NCBI GenBank assembly: GCA_947624485.1
Contig: CANQKM010000001.1
Coordinates: 124,001 to 188,000 of the forward strand
Reading direction: 5' to 3'
Origin: an uncultured Clostridia bacterium
Lineage (GTDB): Bacteria > Bacillota > Clostridia > UBA1381
DNA: 64,000 nt
The notes beneath the pieces were generated by a model, which saw only the letters and a program-made list of their open reading frames with translations, searched no databases and was not told the DNA's origin. Within the stretch, counting starts at the first letter, position 1, and the number at the start of each line of letters is the position of its first letter. A program made the position numbers and the translations under genes. Below, piece after piece: positions 18,316-28,698 of this stretch.

Positions 18316-19130
18316 AGGTTATAGCGTTTGTCGGACCGAGCGGTACGGGAAAAAGCTACCGTTCCATAACTGTGTCGCGCGAACACGGCGCGGACGCGAT
18401 TATTGACGACGGTCTTTTAATATCGCACGGCAGAGTAATCGCCGGCGCGTCGGCTAAAAAGGAGGCTACAAAAATCGCGTCGGTCAAGCACGCGCTGTTT
18501 ATGAACGACGAACAGGCGCGTGAAATAAAGGACGCGCTAAAAGAAAGCGGCGTTAAATGTCTTATGATACTCGGCACGTCGGACGCTATGGCTGAAAAAA
18601 TAGCCAGAAATCTCGGCGTCGGTGAAATAAGCGAAACAATACGCATTGAGGACGTCGCGACAAAAAACGAAATGGATATGGCGATACGTATGCGCCGTGT
18701 CGAGGGTAAGCACGTAATACCCGTTCCGACGTTCGAGATAAAGCAGGACTTTTCGGGATATTTTCTTCACCCGCTGCGCCGCTTTTTGAAGCGCAGCAAC
18801 GTTGAGGCGAACACAGGCGCTGCCGATAAATCAATCGTGCGTCCGACGTTTAGCTACATGGGCGACTACACCATTTCGGATAACGTAATAAACTCCATAG
18901 CTGTGTACGAAGCCGAAAAAACCGAGGGCGTTGCGAAGGTGTTAAGCATTAACCTCCGTAAAACGCAGCACGGCGTACATATCGACATGACGCTTTCGAT
19001 GCGCTACGGCTTTAACGTGGCGGCGGTGTCAAAGGAAATACAGCAGGCGGTGCGCCGTAATATTGAGGAATACACGTCGATAAACGCAAGGCGCGTAAAC
19101 GTGCTTGTAAGAAATCTTGTGAGAGAGTAA
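18312..19130 (+). CDS. P-loop ATPase fused to Asp23/Gls24 domain
   Basis: 272 residues in two parts. The N-terminal half opens with a Walker A motif, GPSGTGKS at residues 8-15, in a compact NTPase-like region that continues as [18 protein letters not shown] and [21 protein letters not shown]. The C-terminal ~100 residues match the Asp23/Gls24 (DUF322) family: [20 protein letters not shown], then [20 protein letters not shown] and ending with [13 protein letters not shown]. Asp23 proteins sit under the membrane and belong to the envelope-stress response; what an ATPase adds is unknown. It is translationally coupled to rex. I have no named function for this architecture. Confidence 0.7.
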   Translation: MKVIAFVGPSGTGKSYRSITVSREHGADAIIDDGLLISHGRVIAGASAKKEATKIASVKHALFMNDEQAREIKDALKESGVKCLMILGTSDAMAEKIARNLGVGEISETIRIEDVATKNEMDMAIRMRRVEGKHVIPVPTFEIKQDFSGYFLHPLRRFLKRSNVEANTGAADKSIVRPTFSYMGDYTISDNVINSIAVYEAEKTEGVAKVLSINLRKTQHGVHIDMTLSMRYGFNVAAVSKEIQQAVRRNIEEYTSINARRVNVLVRNLVRE

Positions 19131-19147
19131 AGAGGGAAGGGAGCCGT

Positions 19148-21112
19148 ATGGATAAATTTGAGCTTGTTTCGGAATTTGAGCCGCGCGGCGACCAGCCGCA
19201 GGCTATTGAAACGCTCGTAAACGGCGTGAAAAACGGAGAAAAATTCCAGACGCTTCTCGGCGTTACCGGCTCGGGCAAGACGTTTACAATGGCGAATGTG
19301 ATAGCGAAGGTGAACAAGCCTACGATCGTGCTTGCCCACAACAAAACTTTAGCGGCACAGCTTTGCAGCGAGTTTAAGGAGTTTTTCCCGAATAACTGTG
19401 TTGAATTTTTCGTGTCGTACTACGACTATTACCAGCCGGAGGCGTATATTCCGCAGTCGGACATATATATCGAGAAAAACGCAATGACGAACGAGGAAAT
19501 AGATAAACTTCGTCACAGCGCCACATTCGCGCTTTTAGAGCGCAAGGACGTCATAATAGTGGCGAGCGTGTCATGCATATACGGTCTCGGCGATCCCGAC
19601 GACTATAAAAACATGATGCTGTCGCTGCGCGTCGGTATGGAGCGCGACAGGGACGAAATATTAAAAAAGCTCGTCACTATGCAGTACGAGCGCAACGACT
19701 TGAATTTTGTCCGCAACAAGTTCCGAGTGCGCGGCGACGTGCTGGAAATATTCCCGTCAAACAACGGCGACAACGCCATACGCGTGGAGTTTTTCGGCGA
19801 CGAGATAGAGCGTATATGCGAAATAAACGTGATAACGGGCGAAATAATCGGCGTAAGGCAGCACGCGGTAATATATCCAGCGTCGCACTACGTTACGACC
19901 GACGACAAGATGAAGCACGCCATGCAGACGATTGAGGAGGAAATGTGGGAGCAGGTAAAGTATTTTAAGGAGCATGATATGCTTATCGAGGCGCAGCGCA
20001 TACAGCAGCGCACTCTGTACGACCTTGAAATGATGCAGGAGATAGGCTTTTGTCAGGGCATAGAAAACTACTCGCGCCACATAAGCGGACGCGCGCCCGG
20101 AAGCGCGCCGTTTACGCTGCTTGATTATTTCCCGAAGGACTATCTTATGATTATAGACGAGAGCCACGCCACCGTTCCGCAGGTGCGCGCTATGTATAAT
20201 GGCGACCGAGCGAGAAAGGAAACGCTTATCCGTTACGGCTTCCGTCTGCCGAGTGCGGCTGACAACAGACCGCTTAAATTTCCCGAGTTTGAGAAACGCT
20301 TAAATCAGGTTATCTTTACGAGCGCAACACCGTCCGACTATGAGCATGAACATTCAACCGTTGTCGCGGAGCAGATCATACGTCCGACGGGACTGTTGGA
20401 TCCCGAGATTGAGATTAAGCCGACGGAGCATCAGATAGACGACCTTATCGGCGAGATAAACAAGCGCACGGAAAAGGGCTTCCGCACGCTCGTGACAACG
20501 CTCACAAAGAAAATGGCGGAGGATCTCACTGACTACCTCGGCGGCGTCGGTATGCGCGTGAGATATATGCATTCCGATATTTCCACGATCGAGCGAACGG
20601 AGATTATAAAGGATCTGCGCACGGGCGAGTTTGATGTGCTTGTCGGAATAAATCTGCTTCGTGAAGGTCTCGACATTCCCGAGGTCGCGCTTGTGGCGAT
20701 ACTCGACGCGGATAAGGAAGGCTTTTTGAGAAGCGAAATGTCGCTTATACAGACGATAGGCAGAGCGGCGCGCAACAGCGAGGGACGCGTCATAATGTAC
20801 GCCGACACGGTAACGGGTTCGATGAGGCGCGCTATTGACGAAACAAACCGCAGAAGAAAGCTTCAGGATGAATTTAACAAGGCGCACGGCATTGTGCCGA
20901 AAACGATAAAGAAGGATATAAGGGATATTATAGAGTCGATGAAGCCGCTTGACAAGGGCGATACGCCGCGCGAGCAGCTCACGATAAATTACGATAAGGA
21001 AATAGCCGAGCTTGAAGCAAAGATGCTTCGGGCCGCGGAGAATCTCGAGTTTGAGGAGGCGGCTGTTTTGAGAGACAGAATAAAAAGACTTAAAAAGGAG
21101 GCAGGACTGTGA
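19148..21112 (+). CDS. uvrB: UvrABC excinuclease subunit B
   Basis: 654 residues, full length. Walker A is [10 protein letters not shown]; the beta-hairpin that clamps damaged DNA is [12 protein letters not shown]; helicase motifs include DESHATVPQ and [27 protein letters not shown]; the C-terminal UvrC-binding helix pair is [31 protein letters not shown]. UvrB verifies lesions delivered by UvrA and recruits UvrC for incision. The stop overlaps the GTG start of the next small gene. Confidence 0.97.
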   Translation: MDKFELVSEFEPRGDQPQAIETLVNGVKNGEKFQTLLGVTGSGKTFTMANVIAKVNKPTIVLAHNKTLAAQLCSEFKEFFPNNCVEFFVSYYDYYQPEAYIPQSDIYIEKNAMTNEEIDKLRHSATFALLERKDVIIVASVSCIYGLGDPDDYKNMMLSLRVGMERDRDEILKKLVTMQYERNDLNFVRNKFRVRGDVLEIFPSNNGDNAIRVEFFGDEIERICEINVITGEIIGVRQHAVIYPASHYVTTDDKMKHAMQTIEEEMWEQVKYFKEHDMLIEAQRIQQRTLYDLEMMQEIGFCQGIENYSRHISGRAPGSAPFTLLDYFPKDYLMIIDESHATVPQVRAMYNGDRARKETLIRYGFRLPSAADNRPLKFPEFEKRLNQVIFTSATPSDYEHEHSTVVAEQIIRPTGLLDPEIEIKPTEHQIDDLIGEINKRTEKGFRTLVTTLTKKMAEDLTDYLGGVGMRVRYMHSDISTIERTEIIKDLRTGEFDVLVGINLLREGLDIPEVALVAILDADKEGFLRSEMSLIQTIGRAARNSEGRVIMYADTVTGSMRRAIDETNRRRKLQDEFNKAHGIVPKTIKKDIRDIIESMKPLDKGDTPREQLTINYDKEIAELEAKMLRAAENLEFEEAAVLRDRIKRLKKEAGL

Positions 21113-21489
21113 CACAGGAAATGCTTGACAAGGTAAAGGCGATAATAACAGCCAATATTCTAACGCCCGTTGTTTATTTTATAGAGAACGAGGACACGCT
21201 CGAATTTATATGCTTCTGCGACAGGCACATAACGATGCAGGAGATATACAATGTCGAACAGATGATAAAAACGGTGACGGGACAAAACGCCGAAATAATA
21301 GACATAAGAGAATTTTCCGAGTCGGAACGGCTCGAAGTGATACATAACGCGGAGCTTATACACAGCGAGCATCCGATAATAGAGTACGTGTTCGCGCAGT
21401 CAATGGTTGAGGACTACAGAGCGGCGATGGAGCAGCGCAGGTCTATGCTCGACCGTCAGCGTGAAACGGGAACATTTTATTTGCAGTAA
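21109..21489 (+). CDS. Small protein of unknown function between uvrB and uvrA
   Basis: 126 residues, GTG start overlapping the uvrB stop (GTGA) with AAGGAGG 7 bases upstream. The middle to C-terminal part ([20 protein letters not shown], then [20 protein letters not shown]) is reminiscent of the end of MNT-type minimal nucleotidyltransferase domains, but the GS...DLD catalytic motif is not present, so that link is weak. It is acidic and soluble, with no signal peptide. Position inside uvrBA suggests co-expression with DNA repair; the function is unknown. Confidence 0.65.
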   Translation: MTQEMLDKVKAIITANILTPVVYFIENEDTLEFICFCDRHITMQEIYNVEQMIKTVTGQNAEIIDIREFSESERLEVIHNAELIHSEHPIIEYVFAQSMVEDYRAAMEQRRSMLDRQRETGTFYLQ

Positions 21490-21500
21490 AGGGTAAGACA

Positions 21501-24323
21501 ATGGAAAAGGATATTATCATAAAAGGCGCGAAGGAACATAATCTCAAAAACATAGACGTGACAATACCGCGTGACAAGCTTGTGGTGCTGACCGGTCTTT
21601 CCGGCTCGGGCAAGTCGTCGCTCGCGTTTGACACAATTTACGCGGAAGGTCAGCGCAGGTATGTCGAGTCGCTGTCATCGTACGCGAGAATGTTTCTCGG
21701 TCAAATGGACAAGCCTAACGTTGATTACATCGAGGGACTTTCCCCGGCGATAAGCATCGACCAGAAAACAACGTCAAAAAATCCGCGCTCGACGGTCGGA
21801 ACGGTGACGGAGATTTACGACTATCTCCGTCTTATGTTCGCGCGCATAGGCATACCGCACTGCCCGAACTGCGGCAGGGAGGTAAAGCGTCAGAGCATTG
21901 ACCAGATCGTGGACGCGGTTATGGCTCTCGACGAGGGTACGAGAATACAGATACTCGCGCCGGTAGTCAGGATGAAAAAGGGCGAGCATAAAAAGGTGTT
22001 CGAGAACGCGAAAAAGAGCGGTTACGTGCGCGTTAAAGCAGACGGCGTGATGTATGACCTCGGCGAGGAGATAGAGCTTAAAAAGACGCAGAAGCATAAT
22101 ATAGAGATTGTCATAGACCGTCTTATAATCCGCGACAACATAACGCAGCGCCTTACCGACTCGCTCGAAACGGCAATATCCCTTACGGGCGATTTGGTAC
22201 TCGTGGAGGTCATAGGCGGCGACACGATGTCGTTTTCACAGAATTTCGCGTGTCCCGACTGCGGTGTAAGCCTTCCGGAGCTTGCGCCGAGATTGTTTTC
22301 GTTTAACAACCCCTACGGCGCGTGTCCTAATTGTGACGGCTTGGGTTCGCTGCCGAAGATCGATCCGGAGCTTGTCGTAAGTGATGAAAATCTGAGCCTT
22401 CTCGAAGGCGCGATAACGGCTACGGGCTGGTCGAACGCCGGCAAGAGCGACACAATGGCGCACACGTATTACACCTCGCTCGCGAAGCATTACAAGTTTG
22501 ACATTACAAAGCCGTACAAGGATTTGCCGGAAAATATAAAGCACATAATTCTCTACGGCACGGACGGCGAGCAGATCAAAATGCAGTACAGCCGCGACGG
22601 CAGAAGCGGCACGTTCACCGCGCCGTTCGAGGGCGTAATAACAAATCTCGAACGCCGCTACAACGGCAACACGTTCGACTACGTGAGAAACGATATTGAG
22701 AAATATATAAACGACGTTACGTGTCCCAAATGCAAGGGCGCTCGTCTTTCCGACGCTGTACTCGGCGTGACGGTCGGCGGTGTGAACATATACGAGTTTA
22801 CGTGTATGCCGATTAAGCAGGCTATGGAGTTTATGGAAAATCTTAAACTTACCGACCGCGAGCTTATGATAGCCGAGCAGGTTATAAAGGAGATAAAATC
22901 GAGGCTTAAATTCCTGCTCGACGTGGGACTTGAATACCTCACGCTTTCGCGCTCGTCCGGCACGCTGTCGGGCGGTGAGGCGCAGCGTATACGTCTTGCG
23001 ACGCAGATAGGCTCGGGACTTATGGGTGTACTGTACATTCTCGACGAACCGAGTATAGGACTTCATCAGCGCGACAACAACCGTCTTATAGAAACGTTAA
23101 AGCATCTGCGCGACCTCGGAAACACGGTCATAGTCGTTGAGCATGACACCGACACAATGCTTGCCGCGGACTGCATCGTTGACATCGGTCCGGGCGCGGG
23201 AGCGCAGGGCGGCAGACTTGTGGGTTACGGCAGTGTGGAGGATATTATAGCGTCGCCCGAGTCGGTAACGGGCAAATACTTAAGCGGCGAATGTAAGATC
23301 GACGTTCCGAAAATGCGCCGCATACCGATAGGCTGGATCGAAATTAAAGGCGCGAGGGAAAACAATCTCAAAAACATAAACGTCAAAATCCCGACGGGTG
23401 TTTTAACGTGCGTCACGGGTGTGTCGGGCAGCGGCAAGTCGTCGCTCATAAACGAGATACTGTATAAAAAGCTCGCCCACGTATTAAACCGCGCGAGAAC
23501 GCACGCCGGAGCGCATAGGGAGATTACGGGCGTAGAGCAGCTTGACAAAATTATCGACATCAACCAGTCGCCCATAGGCAGAACGCCGCGCTCGAATCCC
23601 GCGACGTACACGAATCTCTTTAACGACATACGAAACGTGTTCGCGCAGACGAACGAAGCGAAGGTTCGCGGCTACAAGTCGGGAAGGTTCAGCTTTAATG
23701 TGAAGGGCGGACGGTGCGAGGCTTGCTCCGGCGACGGTATAAGAAAGATCGAAATGCACTTCCTTGCCGATATATACGTTCCGTGCGAGGTGTGCAAGGG
23801 TAAGAGATATAACCGCGAAACGCTTGAGGTTAAATATAAGGGCAAGAACATTTACGAGGTTCTTGAAATGACCGTTGACGAGGCGTATGAGTTTTTCGGC
23901 AATATCACAAAGATAAAGCAGAAGCTCCAAACGCTTAAAGAGGTCGGTCTCGGATATATCAAGCTCGGTCAAAGCTCCACTACGCTCTCCGGCGGTGAGG
24001 CGCAGAGAGTAAAGCTCGCTACGGAGCTTTCGCGGACAAGCACCGGCAGAACGATATATGTTCTCGACGAACCGACAACGGGGCTGCACACCGCCGACGT
24101 GCATAAGCTTACGGAGGTGCTTGACAAGCTCGTTGAGGGCGGCAATACCGTTGTTGTAATCGAGCATAATCTTGATGTTATAAAGACTGCCGATTACATT
24201 ATCGACATGGGACCGGAAGGCGGCGACAACGGCGGCAGAGTCGTCGCGCACGGCACGCCGGAGGAGGTCGCAAAGGTCAAAGGCTCGTACACGGGACAGT
24301 TCCTCAAAAAAATGCTTAAGTAA
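21501..24323 (+). CDS. uvrA: UvrABC excinuclease subunit A
   Basis: 940 residues, full length. Two ABC ATPase modules are visible: Walker [13 protein letters not shown] and [10 protein letters not shown], signatures [12 protein letters not shown] and [12 protein letters not shown]. Zinc-binding cysteines occur as [14 protein letters not shown]...CPNCDG and CEACSGDG...CEVCKG. UvrA scans for bulky lesions and loads UvrB. It lies 11 bases after the small unknown gene, in one operon with uvrB. Confidence 0.98.
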   Translation: MEKDIIIKGAKEHNLKNIDVTIPRDKLVVLTGLSGSGKSSLAFDTIYAEGQRRYVESLSSYARMFLGQMDKPNVDYIEGLSPAISIDQKTTSKNPRSTVGTVTEIYDYLRLMFARIGIPHCPNCGREVKRQSIDQIVDAVMALDEGTRIQILAPVVRMKKGEHKKVFENAKKSGYVRVKADGVMYDLGEEIELKKTQKHNIEIVIDRLIIRDNITQRLTDSLETAISLTGDLVLVEVIGGDTMSFSQNFACPDCGVSLPELAPRLFSFNNPYGACPNCDGLGSLPKIDPELVVSDENLSLLEGAITATGWSNAGKSDTMAHTYYTSLAKHYKFDITKPYKDLPENIKHIILYGTDGEQIKMQYSRDGRSGTFTAPFEGVITNLERRYNGNTFDYVRNDIEKYINDVTCPKCKGARLSDAVLGVTVGGVNIYEFTCMPIKQAMEFMENLKLTDRELMIAEQVIKEIKSRLKFLLDVGLEYLTLSRSSGTLSGGEAQRIRLATQIGSGLMGVLYILDEPSIGLHQRDNNRLIETLKHLRDLGNTVIVVEHDTDTMLAADCIVDIGPGAGAQGGRLVGYGSVEDIIASPESVTGKYLSGECKIDVPKMRRIPIGWIEIKGARENNLKNINVKIPTGVLTCVTGVSGSGKSSLINEILYKKLAHVLNRARTHAGAHREITGVEQLDKIIDINQSPIGRTPRSNPATYTNLFNDIRNVFAQTNEAKVRGYKSGRFSFNVKGGRCEACSGDGIRKIEMHFLADIYVPCEVCKGKRYNRETLEVKYKGKNIYEVLEMTVDEAYEFFGNITKIKQKLQTLKEVGLGYIKLGQSSTTLSGGEAQRVKLATELSRTSTGRTIYVLDEPTTGLHTADVHKLTEVLDKLVEGGNTVVVIEHNLDVIKTADYIIDMGPEGGDNGGRVVAHGTPEEVAKVKGSYTGQFLKKMLK

Positions 24324-24335
24324 CATGCACGGGTA

Positions 24336-24363
24336 TTGACAAACCGCAAAACAGTGCTATAAT
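24336..24363 (+). promoter_or_regulatory. Promoter of riboflavin operon
   Basis: TTGACA (24336-24341) and TATAAT (24358-24363) are separated by 16 bases. The predicted start near 24370 is just upstream of the FMN aptamer. Confidence 0.85.
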
Positions 24364-24377
24364 TATTATAGAAAATA

Positions 24378-24494
24378 TATTCTTCGGGGTGCGGTGAAAT
24401 TCCCTACCGGCGGTTACAGCCCGCGAGCCATTTTGGCATGATTTGGTGAAATTCCAAAGCCGACGGTATAGTCCGGATGTGAGAAGGTTAGTTT
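24378..24494 (+). promoter_or_regulatory. FMN riboswitch (RFN element)
   Basis: The aptamer is unmistakable: TCTTCGGGG near its start, then GTGAAATTCCCTACCGGCGG, AGCCCGCGAGC, GATTTGGTGAAATTCC, AAAGCCGACGGTATAGTCC and GGATGTGAGAAGG. It binds FMN and here leads into an intrinsic terminator, so high FMN should stop transcription of the rib genes. Confidence 0.97.
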
Positions 24495-24530
24495 ATAACG
24501 GCTCTGATGTTATTTGGAGCCGTTATTTTT
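24495..24530 (+). terminator. Riboswitch expression-platform terminator
   Basis: ATAACGGCTC (24495-24504) pairs with GAGCCGTTAT (24517-24526), followed by a T run. It directly follows the FMN aptamer and is the regulated terminator of the rib operon. Confidence 0.9.
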
Positions 24531-24542
24531 TATGATGCGGGA

Positions 24543-24691
24543 AACCCCTCAGTCAGCCTCCCCTTGAGGGGAGGTGGCATTGCGAAGCAATGACGGAGAG
24601 GTGGCAAAAGCCGCACAACCACCTCTCAGTCGCCTGCGGCGACAGCTCCCCTCGAGGGGAGCCTCTTTAGAACGCCGCACTCGGAGGGGTT
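24543..24691. repeat. 149-bp palindromic repeat with terminal inverted repeats
   Basis: The unit is bounded by AACCCCTC (24543-24550) and its inverse GAGGGGTT (24684-24691). Inside are two copies of the palindrome CTCCCCTyGAGGGGAG (24558-24573 and 24646-24661), ATTGC-GAA-GCAAT (24579-24591), an inverted pair GAGAGGTGG / CCACCTCTC (24596-24604 and 24619-24627) and TCGCC-TGC-GGCGA (24630-24642). It encodes no plausible protein. It looks like a non-autonomous, MITE-like or REP-like element of the type seen in gut Clostridia. Together with the riboswitch it fills the 394-bp gap between uvrA and ribD. Confidence 0.75.
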
Positions 24692-24717
24692 ATATAATAC
24701 AAACAGGAGAACATAAA

Positions 24718-25806
24718 ATGGACGAACAATTTATGCGGCGCGCAATCGCGCTTGCCGAAAAGGGCGTTGGGCGCGTTAATCCCAATCCGCTCGTCGGCGC
24801 GGTTATCGTGAAAAACGGCGTTATTATCGGCGAGGGGTATCATGAAAAATACGGAGAGCTTCACGCGGAGCGAAACGCGTTTAAGAACTGCAAAGCGTCT
24901 CCCGAGGGCGCGGATATGTACGTCACGCTCGAACCGTGCTGCCACTACGGCAAGCAGCCGCCGTGTGTTGACGCGGTGATTGAAAATAAGATAAAACGCG
25001 TGTTTATCGGCTCGGACGATCCAAATCCGCTCGTAGCTGGCGGCGGTATAAAAAAACTCCGCGAGCATGGAATCGAGGTACACACGGGCATTCTAAAGGA
25101 CGAGTGCGACGCGTTAAACGAGATATTTTTCCACTATATCAGCACGAAAACGTCGTATGTGATGATGAAATATGCAATGACCGCCGACGGAAAAATCGCC
25201 TCGCGCACGGGCGACAGCAGATGGATCTCAAATGAAAAATCACGCCGTATTACGCATGAGGACAGGAACAGATATGCGGCGATAATGGTCGGTATCGGCA
25301 CGGTTCTGGCGGATGATCCGAGCCTTACCTGCCGTATCGAGAACGGAAACGACCCGATAAGAATAATCTGCGACAGCAAAATGCGTCTGCCGCTCGACAG
25401 TGAAATCGCGAAAACAGCGAACACCGTCCGCACGATCGTTGCCGCCGCTATGCAAAACGCGGAAAGGGAAAAGGCGTTAAACGAAAAGGGAATAGAGGTA
25501 ATTTATGTTCCAGACCAAAACGGACACGTCGATTTGGCGGAGCTTATGAGAAAGCTCGGCGAAATGCAAATTGACAGCGTTATTCTCGAAGGCGGCGGAG
25601 AATTGAATTTCGCGGCTCTGCAAAGCGGCATTGTAAATAAAGTAAAGGTATTCACCGCCCCGAAAATAATCGGCGGTACTGATGCTAAAACGCCGGTCAG
25701 CGGATCGGGAATCGAGCTTATGAAAAACGCCGTAAAGCTGAAATTAAGAGCCGTATCGCCGGTTGACGGCGACATAATGGCGGAATATGACGTGATAAAG
25801 GAGTGA
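24718..25806 (+). CDS. ribD: Bifunctional riboflavin deaminase/reductase RibD
   Basis: 362 residues. The N-terminal deaminase has the zinc motif HAERNAF and TLEPCCHYGKQPPCVDAV; the C-terminal reductase has ADGKIASRTGDSRWISNEKSR and EGGGELNFAALQSGIVNKV. It carries out two successive steps after GTP cyclohydrolase II. The ATG at 24718 follows AGGAG by 7 bases; an upstream in-frame extension to 24574 would translate the repeat element and is rejected. First gene of the FMN-controlled operon. Confidence 0.96.
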   Translation: MDEQFMRRAIALAEKGVGRVNPNPLVGAVIVKNGVIIGEGYHEKYGELHAERNAFKNCKASPEGADMYVTLEPCCHYGKQPPCVDAVIENKIKRVFIGSDDPNPLVAGGGIKKLREHGIEVHTGILKDECDALNEIFFHYISTKTSYVMMKYAMTADGKIASRTGDSRWISNEKSRRITHEDRNRYAAIMVGIGTVLADDPSLTCRIENGNDPIRIICDSKMRLPLDSEIAKTANTVRTIVAAAMQNAEREKALNEKGIEVIYVPDQNGHVDLAELMRKLGEMQIDSVILEGGGELNFAALQSGIVNKVKVFTAPKIIGGTDAKTPVSGSGIELMKNAVKLKLRAVSPVDGDIMAEYDVIKE

Positions 25807-25811
25807 AGCCC

Positions 25812-26447
25812 ATGTTTACGGGTTTAATTGAAGCCGTAGGAACGGTGACGGCGATAAACAGGCAGCGCGGAACTGTGACGATAAAATGCGGCATTACCGA
25901 CGGTATTGAAATCGGCGACAGCGTTGCGGTAAACGGCGCTTGCCTGACTGCGGTTGAGGTTGGAAGCGGCATTTTCACCGCGGACGTAATGAATGAGACG
26001 TTCAGCCGCACCGCGTTGGGCGCACTTTCGGTCGGCAGCCGCGTTAATTTGGAGCGCGCTATGAAAGCCGACGGGCGCTTCGGGGGGCATATAGTTTCCG
26101 GGCATATTGACGGCACGGGGACGGTGACAAATATGCGAAACGACGGCAATGCGGTTTGGGTGACAGTCGCGGCGGAGAGTGAAATTCTGCGGTATATCGT
26201 GGAAAAGGGCTCTATCGCGATCGACGGGATAAGCCTGACGGTCGCGTACGTTGACGATAAATGCTTTAAGGTTTCGATAATTCCGCACACTGGCGGCGAA
26301 ACTACGCTGCTCGAAAAACGTGTCGGCGATGCGGTAAATCTTGAATGTGATATAATCGCGAAGTATGTGGAAAAGCTGATGCAGCCGCAGGAAAATATTC
26401 CGAAAAGCGGCATAACGTATGATTTTTTAGCTGAAAACGGATTTTAA
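25812..26447 (+). CDS. ribE: Riboflavin synthase alpha subunit
   Basis: 211 residues. Two lumazine-binding repeats are visible: MFTGLIEAVGTVTAI...GDSVAVNGACLTAV and MFGGHIVSGHIDGTGTVT-like with IDGISLTVAYVDD. It dismutates two 6,7-dimethyl-8-ribityllumazine molecules to riboflavin. AAGGAG lies 8 bases before the ATG at 25812; the start follows the ribD stop by 5 bases. Confidence 0.96.
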   Translation: MFTGLIEAVGTVTAINRQRGTVTIKCGITDGIEIGDSVAVNGACLTAVEVGSGIFTADVMNETFSRTALGALSVGSRVNLERAMKADGRFGGHIVSGHIDGTGTVTNMRNDGNAVWVTVAAESEILRYIVEKGSIAIDGISLTVAYVDDKCFKVSIIPHTGGETTLLEKRVGDAVNLECDIIAKYVEKLMQPQENIPKSGITYDFLAENGF

Positions 26448-26462
26448 GGAGGTTGACATAAA

Positions 26463-27668
26463 ATGCAGTTTAATACAATTCCCGAAGCAATAGAGGATTT
26501 GAGGCAGGGAAAAATGATAATGGTGGTTGACGACGAGAATCGTGAAAACGAGGGCGATTTAATCGCCGCGTGCGAGTTTGCCACGGGTGAGATGCTCAAT
26601 TTCATGGCAAGCTATGCTAAGGGGCTTATTTGTATGCCGATGTCGGCTGAGTGGGCGGCGAGGCTTCATCTTTTGCCTATGGTAGCCGACAACACAGACA
26701 ATCACGAAACGGCGTTTACCGTTTCTGTTGACGCTGTCGGCACGACTACGGGTATATCCGCATACGAGCGCGCCGACACGGCAAGGAAAATCGCCGACGA
26801 AAATGCGCTGCCGTCGGATTTTCGCCGACCGGGACATATGTTCCCGCTTATCGCGAAAAAAGGCGGCGTGTTTGAAAGAAAAGGTCACACCGAGGCAACA
26901 GTTGACTTGCTCAAATACGCGGGCTTGAAGCCGTGCGGACTGTGCTGTGAGATTATGGCGGAGGACGGTCACATGATGCGTCTGCCGCAGCTTACGGAGT
27001 TTGCGCAAAAACACGGATTTACGCTTATCTCGGTGGCTGATTTGGAAAAGTACCGCCGCGAGCATGAGGTTATAGTTGAGTGCGTGGCGAAGGCGAAATT
27101 TCCGACGCGCTACGGCAAATTCACGATTCACGGCTTTGTGAACAAGCTCAACGGCGAGCACCACGTCGCGCTCACGATGGGCGAAATGAACCCCGACGAG
27201 CCGATTTTATGCCGCGTACATTCGGAGTGCCTCACAGGTGACGCGTTGGGCAGCGCGCGCTGTGACTGCGGTCAGCAGTATGACGCGGCGATGAAGCGAA
27301 TCGCGAAAGAGGGCAGGGGAGTGCTGCTCTATTTGAGGCAGGAGGGGCGCGGAATAGGGCTTATAAATAAGATCCGCGCATATGCATTGCAGGATCAGGG
27401 ATTGGATACGGTAGAAGCGAATCTCGCGCTCGGTTTCCCCGAGGATATGCGCGATTACAGCGTCGGGGCGCAGATATTGGCGGAGCTTGGCGTAGGCAAA
27501 ATGCGGCTCATGACGAACAATCCGCTGAAAATCGACGGTTTGGAAAAATTCGGGCTTGAAATAGTCGAGCGTGTGCCGATACAAATAGAAGCGGGCGCGG
27601 ACGATGAGTTTTATTTGCTCACAAAACAGCATAAAATGGGGCATTATTTGAATTATGATAAGGAATAA
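26463..27668 (+). CDS. ribBA: Bifunctional DHBP synthase / GTP cyclohydrolase II
   Basis: 401 residues. The N-terminal RibB domain contains [29 protein letters not shown] and the conserved [20 protein letters not shown] region. The C-terminal RibA domain has the zinc motif [19 protein letters not shown] and [20 protein letters not shown]. It supplies both precursors of lumazine from ribulose-5-phosphate and GTP. AAGGAGG precedes it. Confidence 0.97.
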   Translation: MQFNTIPEAIEDLRQGKMIMVVDDENRENEGDLIAACEFATGEMLNFMASYAKGLICMPMSAEWAARLHLLPMVADNTDNHETAFTVSVDAVGTTTGISAYERADTARKIADENALPSDFRRPGHMFPLIAKKGGVFERKGHTEATVDLLKYAGLKPCGLCCEIMAEDGHMMRLPQLTEFAQKHGFTLISVADLEKYRREHEVIVECVAKAKFPTRYGKFTIHGFVNKLNGEHHVALTMGEMNPDEPILCRVHSECLTGDALGSARCDCGQQYDAAMKRIAKEGRGVLLYLRQEGRGIGLINKIRAYALQDQGLDTVEANLALGFPEDMRDYSVGAQILAELGVGKMRLMTNNPLKIDGLEKFGLEIVERVPIQIEAGADDEFYLLTKQHKMGHYLNYDKE

Positions 27669-27684
27669 AAAGGAGGAAATAACC

Positions 27685-28146
27685 ATGAAAATCTTAGAAG
27701 GAAAATTAGTTGCAAAGGACATCAAAATCGGCATAGTAGCGTCGCGTTTCAACGAGTTTATCGTATCAAAGCTCATAAGCGGTGCGGAGGACGGGTTGCT
27801 GCGGCATGACGTAAGCGGGGATAATATTACTCTCGCGTGGGTACCCGGCGCTTTCGAGATACCGCTTATGGCTAAGAAAATGGCTGAGAGCGGCAAGTAT
27901 GACGCGGTGATTTGCTTGGGCGCTGTAATACGCGGCGCAACGTCGCATTATGATTATGTCTGCAACGAGGTTTCAAAGGGCATCGCGCAGGTGTCGCTCG
28001 TTACGGGCGTTCCCGTAATGTTCGGCATACTTACAACCGACAACATCGAGCAGGCTATAGAGCGCGCCGGAACTAAGGCGGGCAATAAGGGCTACGACTG
28101 CGCTCTCGGTGCGATTGAGATGATAAATCTCGCGAAGCAGATATAA
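27685..28146 (+). CDS. ribH: 6,7-dimethyl-8-ribityllumazine synthase
   Basis: 153 residues, normal size. [62 protein letters not shown] and [29 protein letters not shown] are all family signatures. It condenses the RibD product with DHBP, normally as a pentamer or 60-mer capsid. The ATG at 27685 follows AAGGAGG by 8 bases. Last gene of the rib operon. Confidence 0.97.
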   Translation: MKILEGKLVAKDIKIGIVASRFNEFIVSKLISGAEDGLLRHDVSGDNITLAWVPGAFEIPLMAKKMAESGKYDAVICLGAVIRGATSHYDYVCNEVSKGIAQVSLVTGVPVMFGILTTDNIEQAIERAGTKAGNKGYDCALGAIEMINLAKQI

Positions 28147-28226
28147 AAAAATCCTGATAACCTTCAACATTTTTGCCTTTTTAAACGTTATATAAGTGAA
28201 AGCGGATAAAAGGGGCGGTGAGGTAT

Positions 28227-28697
28227 ATGACGATAGATGAGCTGTACGGGGAGTTTTTCGACGAGCTTGTTTCGTGGTGCGCGGCTATGTGCGGCGACGA
28301 AACGGCGGCGGAGGATATGGTTCAGGAGGCTTTTGCGCGCGCGCTGAGCCGCTCCGACACGCTTGAAAAGCTCCATCCGCTGCAGTCACGCGCGTGGCTT
28401 TATACCACGATTAAAAACATATACCTCGATCGTGTGCGTCATTCCGCTTTTGAAACGGTCGCGGAGGAAAATGCCGAAATCGCCGATATATGCGATGATT
28501 ACGATATGTCGGAAATCAAGCAGCTTCTTGATGCTCTGCCGGATATTGAGGGTATGCTGTTTAAAATGCGATACCTGTACGGGTATAATTCAAAGGAACT
28601 CGGCAGCGCGTTCAATATGCCCGCGGGAACAGTGCGTTATAAGCTGTCCTCCGCCCGAAGGAGATTAAAGGAAATGCTTGAAGAAGGGAGTTTTTAA
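28227..28697 (+). CDS. ECF-type RNA polymerase sigma factor
   Basis: 156 residues. Region 2 is at about residues 8-75 (AAEDMVQEAFARAL, SRAWLYTTIKNIYLDRVR) and region 4 at about 100-150 (MLFKMRYLYGYNSKELGSAFNMPAGTVRYKLSSARRRLKEML). No region 3, so it belongs to the extracytoplasmic-function group. Upstream, TTCAAC and CGTTAT are about 17 bases apart (28163-28191), reminiscent of an ECF promoter and possible autoregulation. The neighbour downstream lacks membrane helices and so is not a classic anti-sigma factor. The start is a choice between the GTG at 28218 and this ATG. Confidence 0.85.
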   Translation: MTIDELYGEFFDELVSWCAAMCGDETAAEDMVQEAFARALSRSDTLEKLHPLQSRAWLYTTIKNIYLDRVRHSAFETVAEENAEIADICDDYDMSEIKQLLDALPDIEGMLFKMRYLYGYNSKELGSAFNMPAGTVRYKLSSARRRLKEMLEEGSF

Positions 28698-28698
28698 G

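Noticed and set aside
24574..24717. N-terminal extension of RibD
   Set aside because: It would translate the palindromic repeat; RibD family proteins start at the MDEQF... region and AGGAG is placed for 24718.
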